Assembly: GCA_008694505.1 (NCBI GenBank)
Contig: VZDJ01000346.1
Coordinates: 16,905,719 to 16,969,718 of the forward strand
Source of the DNA: Cyanoderma ruficeps
Taxonomy: Eukaryota; Chordata; Aves; Passeriformes; Timaliidae
Direction of reading: 5' to 3'
Length of the DNA stretch: 64,000 nt
Shown here: positions 60,346 to 64,000 of the stretch, piece after piece
Position numbering within the stretch: the stretch's first letter is position 1
Layout of the letters: the number at the start of each line of letters is the position of its first letter
Translations under genes and position numbers: made by a program
Notes under the pieces: model-generated
What the model was told of the DNA's origin: nothing
The model's database searches: none
What the model saw: the letters and a program-made list of their open reading frames with translations, nothing else

Positions 60346-61438
60346 CCTGTACAAAGGTGCTGGGGCTTCCCAGTGATCTGATTCCCTGCCTGAGCAGTTC
60401 TGCTTGCAGTGCCCACTAGTGATTGGCTATTAACATTGCTTAGTTATAAGTGGTTTGGATTCAATAACCTTTGCCAAAGAAACTAATGAGGCAGAAAGTG
60501 TTGTATTTCCATATAAAATAGAAGTGTGGCAGATTTGCTGACTCATGTATTGTCCAGCCATTTTTTTTCATTATTATTTTGAAAGTGCAAAACATACTGT
60601 AGCATAACTTAATAATGTAATTAATGATATGACAGATCTTACTCCTCACAAACTTCTTGGCCTGGAAGTATTTCCAGACTCCTGGGTCCAGATGAACACC
60701 CCACCTAGGTTGCATCTCTATGCCTCTGTAACACCTAAAACAGCATCTTCCCTTTTCCCTGCCTCTTCCCCATTTTTGGAAAGCAAAAAGAGAGCTGCAG
60801 CATGATCTAGAAAGGCTGGACAACTCAAAAAACTAATGTGGTGTATTCACTCTTCAGTAGCACTCATGGGCATAGACAGTCTTGAGGTGGTTCCACCAAG
60901 ATAAAATACAAATTTATGGCAAAAGGGGAAATGGGGTGGGAGGCCTACCGGATAGAAAAGGAGCTCAGTACTTGGCTACAATTGCTTCCTGTATAAAATC
61001 TGGCATCAAATCCAGCACTTAGCTCCTGAATATACCTGTTTTTCAAACTGTTGGCCTGCCTGATCCCTTGGCCTGGGATCTAAAGCCCTGGGGAACCTGT
61101 AGGACCAGCTTAGAGCTTTGGGTTGTTGGAATAAGAGACAAGGTGAATCATCACCAGATACTTTAACTCAAAATTCAGGAGCAGAGGAGAAAGAGAATTG
61201 CTTGCAGGTCTCTTTTCCAACTTGTTCCCAGCTCTAAGAGCTGACAGAAGGGCAGGAATAGTTTTCCTCTACCTTCATTTCTTGGCTGCAATCACCATGG
61301 ACCTAGAATGAGCTGCAGGACAGAAAGGATGAGGACTCTCAGAATACAGTACAGAATAATCTGAGTTCTAAGATACACCTGATCTACCCACAGCAGTGAC
61401 AGCTGTTCCTGGGCCAAGTCCAAGATCCATCCCCTGAC

Positions 61439-61491
61439 CTAAAATAAAAATCAATAAAAAATAAATTAAATAAAAATAAAAATTAAAAACA
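61439..61491. repeat. A-rich simple repeat (ATAAAA-type)
   Basis: AAAATAAAAATCAATAAAAA followed by more ATAAA units for about 50 bases. No adjacent LINE or SINE body is recognised that would explain it as a retroposon tail. Confidence 0.8.
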
Positions 61492-61740
61492 ATGAAATTG
61501 TCAAACAACAAGCCTGAGTCTTAGCTGGAGCAAATGTTCTTAGAAAAAGACAGTTACCTCAGGGAGAAATTTAATGGGGAACAAGAAGCCAGATTGTTCT
61601 TTTAGTTATATATGCTGGGCAGGGTATATGAGGTAAAGCTCCTAAGATGAAAAGCTTCCACCTTATCATCAAGTTACAGGCTGGCTGAAAGGCTAGCAGG
61701 AGAAGAGATCCATCCTGGGTTTACTCAACTCTTTTGGTAA

Positions 61741-61962
61741 GAGGAGAGCCCCGAAGGGGAGGGAGCAGCTGCCGCGGCCCGGGGCAGTGGGTGCCGGCAG
61801 ATGGAGCCGCAGCGCCGGGAGCCGCCACCGCCGGCCGGGATCACTGCGGAGCGCCTGCCAGTGCCAGTGTCATCCTCAATACACAAAGCGCCCAAGACTG
61901 CAATTAGGGCTACTGGCTCCAGCTTAGGTGATTCATCTGAAACAACCAGGCTTGCTTTCTAA
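61741..61962 (+). other. Isolated GC-rich patch with a 53-codon open frame
   Basis: About 130 bases of CpG-rich sequence (61741-61875) stand alone in AT-rich intergenic DNA. An ATG at 61801 opens a 53-codon frame (MEPQRREPPPPAGITAERLP, then VPVSSSIHKAPKTAIRATGS and a short tail) ending with TAA at 61960. A weak donor-like TTAG|GTGATT at 61926 would cut after 42 codons. The look is that of a first exon (CpG promoter, GC-rich 5' leader, sensible N-terminus) or of an inserted retrocopy piece. I do not recognise the protein, and no further exon can be linked. Confidence 0.35.
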
Positions 61963-62389
61963 TCTTTTTATTATAAGGAGACATAGCAACAACTTAGCAT
62001 TGTACATGACTTCATACTTCTGTTGTTATGGCTGTATTACAAATTTCATATTTATCAAGAACAGTCCCAGGACACAATATATTGCAAAGTCCCCTTTTGT
62101 GAAAAGTAAGAAGCAGCTGCAGACAGTATTCTTCACTGTTCTCCCTGCAGGACACAACTGGCTTTATTGATTTCTATAAATCATTTGTGGTTGAAATCCA
62201 TGTAGCTCCACTAGGTTAGAGAACCAGAAACTAGCCTTCAAACCTTAAGGAGGTTTTGGAGAGTTTTCTTTTTCCTAGGGAGTCATAAAAGTTAAACAGG
62301 TCAACGAATATAAAATGACAACTGAACGAGCTCATGCCATGGAGTTGCTGTCATTGCATTGTTTGGGGCTGATTCTTTTTAGACAGTCA
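61963..62389. other. Intergenic DNA, no gene seen
   Basis: AT-rich sequence without recognisable exon or repeat. Confidence 0.5.
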
Positions 62390-63130
62390 AGTTCTGGGCA
62401 GGCCATGAAGACATCACCAAAGTGAGTTGGCTCAAAGGTGGCAGATGAACTTTAATATAGATAAATCTGCAGCAATGCATCTAGGAAAAAATTATCCACA
62501 TTAGACCTGAAACTGAGAGTTATAACTTAGGAAAAAGACCTCTGAGCCATTACTGATGGTTCTCTGAAATCATCAGCTCAGTATGCAATGGCAAGCAAAC
62601 TCCAATAAAATGTTGGAACTCATAACAAAGTTGTTAAGAACAGGACAGAGGGTGTTACATAAAAAACAAACAAACAAAACTCCAAAAAGCCCTGTGATGT
62701 ATTCTTGTATAGGGCAGCAAAAATATTTGAGGAGTTGAAGCTGTTGCCTTATGAAGACTGAAAATACTGGGACTCCACTCAGGAGTGAAGGAGGCAATGG
62801 AGTAAGGTAATGATGATTTACCAAATGACGAACATGTTGGTTAAACCAAACATGTAACTGTTGTTTACAAGGACCTTGTGTGGGATCTAGGGGACACTTG
62901 AGGCAACTACCAAAAGATCAGTTGAAAGGAGATAAAAGAAAGTATTTGCTGACATAGTGAGCAGTAAACCTCTGGAGCTTGCCAACACGGGAGCTTGTAG
63001 AGGCAGATCGTGTTAGCATGTTCAAAAAGGGATTAGACAAATTAATGTGGTTTTATGCTAAAAGGATAAGGCAGGAGCATACCCTCTAGTATCCCTAATA
63101 CAACAATGAATGCTGCTTATTAGGGAAAAG
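62390..63130 (+). mobile_element. Old CR1 LINE copy
   Basis: The sense strand keeps the outline of the CR1 ORF2 end. A segment near 62445-62500 reads as NFNIDKSAAMHLGKN-like, the region around 62520-62560 as a degraded 'KDLGVIVDxSL' block, and 62940-63060 as the FADIVSSKPLELANTGACRG-type end with TTCAAAAAGGGATTAGACAA at 63021. No intact frame survives. The degree of change suggests an ancient CR1 lineage rather than the recent avian subfamilies seen elsewhere in the window. Confidence 0.7.
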
Positions 63131-64000
63131 GACATAGCCAGCCTCACATGGTCTTCCTAAACAGCATCTCTTTTTTCTACCACTGGAAACAGAGCAGTGA
63201 GTGAGGCAGCTCATTATGTGATCAACAGGCTGTCTCATATGCAGCTTGGGACTTCTTCCCCTTGGCAAAGTTCCCCTGTGGGATACAGGCTCCCCTGCAC
63301 ACTCAGTCCTTACTCCATCACCAAAACACTGAGTTCATGGGCCAGCTGATAGTTGAAAATCAAGGCAGGTAAGTTAGAATTTCTTGGAAAAGGTGGAACT
63401 TATATATCCTACCATAAACAGAGCTGTTTGATTTGGTACAAATGAATAACAGTGTTGGCTCCTGGTCCTTCACAAGGCAATGGGAGAACAAGTGGTAAAA
63501 CCAGGTCATTCTCTTATACACAGTTTTGGGAGCAGTAAATAGGTACAATAAAGATGCCCAAGTCAGCTGAGGAGGTTCTACCTCACCCTTCAGTACTGCT
63601 CCTCAGACTCCCTCCAAATACATTTTTCAGTAGTGACTGAAAGCTGAAAGCTGATTGTCAAAACTAATTATATGTACAAAGTAACTGAAAAAAGATTTAT
63701 GAAATTTCCGTGTTATCTCCTAAATACTTCCTGGCCTGTTTTTTTCTCCCCAGTTCATTTCCTTTTCTTCTACAATTCTGCAAGGGCTGCGCTGTCTTTA
63801 CACACATGCTTGTGCATGCAAACACAGTCACGCTTCCTCATCCCACTTGGTTCAGCCATTGTCTCTCCTCCATCTCTTTTTTTTTTCTTTTAATACAGTC
63901 TCAGTCTCCTCTGTGTAGTGTTTTCAGGTCCCATATGCCTTGCTGATGTTTCATCCCCACCTCTTTTCACAGTCCTTGTGTCTTGTTTTAATCTTCCCTG
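63131..64000. other. Intergenic DNA to window end, no gene seen
   Basis: Non-coding sequence with pyrimidine-rich stretches near 63740-63780 and 63865-63895. The open frames there reflect the pyrimidine bias. No repeat or gene recognised. Confidence 0.5.

Larger units (their letters stand above)
59466..61740. other. Intergenic DNA, no gene seen
   Basis: Non-coding sequence. A 110-residue + strand open frame (59782-60114) and a 120-residue - strand frame (60461-60823) have no recognisable domain. Contains the CR1 remnant at 60258-60345 and an A-rich simple repeat at 61439-61491. Confidence 0.5.

Overview
The window reads as vertebrate nuclear DNA from a bird. It has two multi-exon genes with GT-AG introns, a CpG-island promoter, several CR1 LINE fragments with the avian-type 3' end, and a short avian endogenous-retrovirus LTR. 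The two genes are COLEC10 and MAL2, both on the + strand. Their order and orientation match the COLEC10-MAL2 segment of human 8q24, so this is probably the avian syntenic block (inference from remembered human gene order). The species cannot be fixed from the sequence; one ambiguous base (n at 29390) suggests a genome assembly.

Layout. 1-13205: intergenic DNA upstream of COLEC10, with a tandem LTR pair (2825-3615) and a perfect 27-bp inverted repeat (4981-5038). 13206-31643: COLEC10, six coding exons, 277 residues after joining, the same length as human CL-L1. Intron 1 is about 12 kb and contains CR1 pieces and a GGGAA microsatellite. 31644-45650: intergenic DNA dominated by CR1 copies, including a long + strand copy (32260-33394) and an old - strand copy (35400-36445). 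45650-46300: CpG island holding MAL2 exon 1. 45946-55140: MAL2, four coding exons, 181 residues, followed by a 3' UTR with a poly(A) signal near 56362. 56400-64000: intergenic DNA with an ancient MIR-like SINE, old CR1 pieces and an isolated GC-rich patch with a short open frame (61741-61962).

The genes are not an operon and have separate promoters. COLEC10 encodes a secreted C-type lectin of innate immunity with a signal peptide, an unbroken collagen stalk, a neck and a carbohydrate-recognition domain. MAL2 encodes a four-pass MARVEL-domain protein of polarized membrane traffic. I found no previously undescribed multi-gene system. The observations most worth a second look are the perfect hairpin at 5.0 kb, a possible alternative terminal exon inside COLEC10 intron 4, the His replacement in the COLEC10 sugar-binding triplet, and the GC-rich orphan open frame at 61.8 kb.
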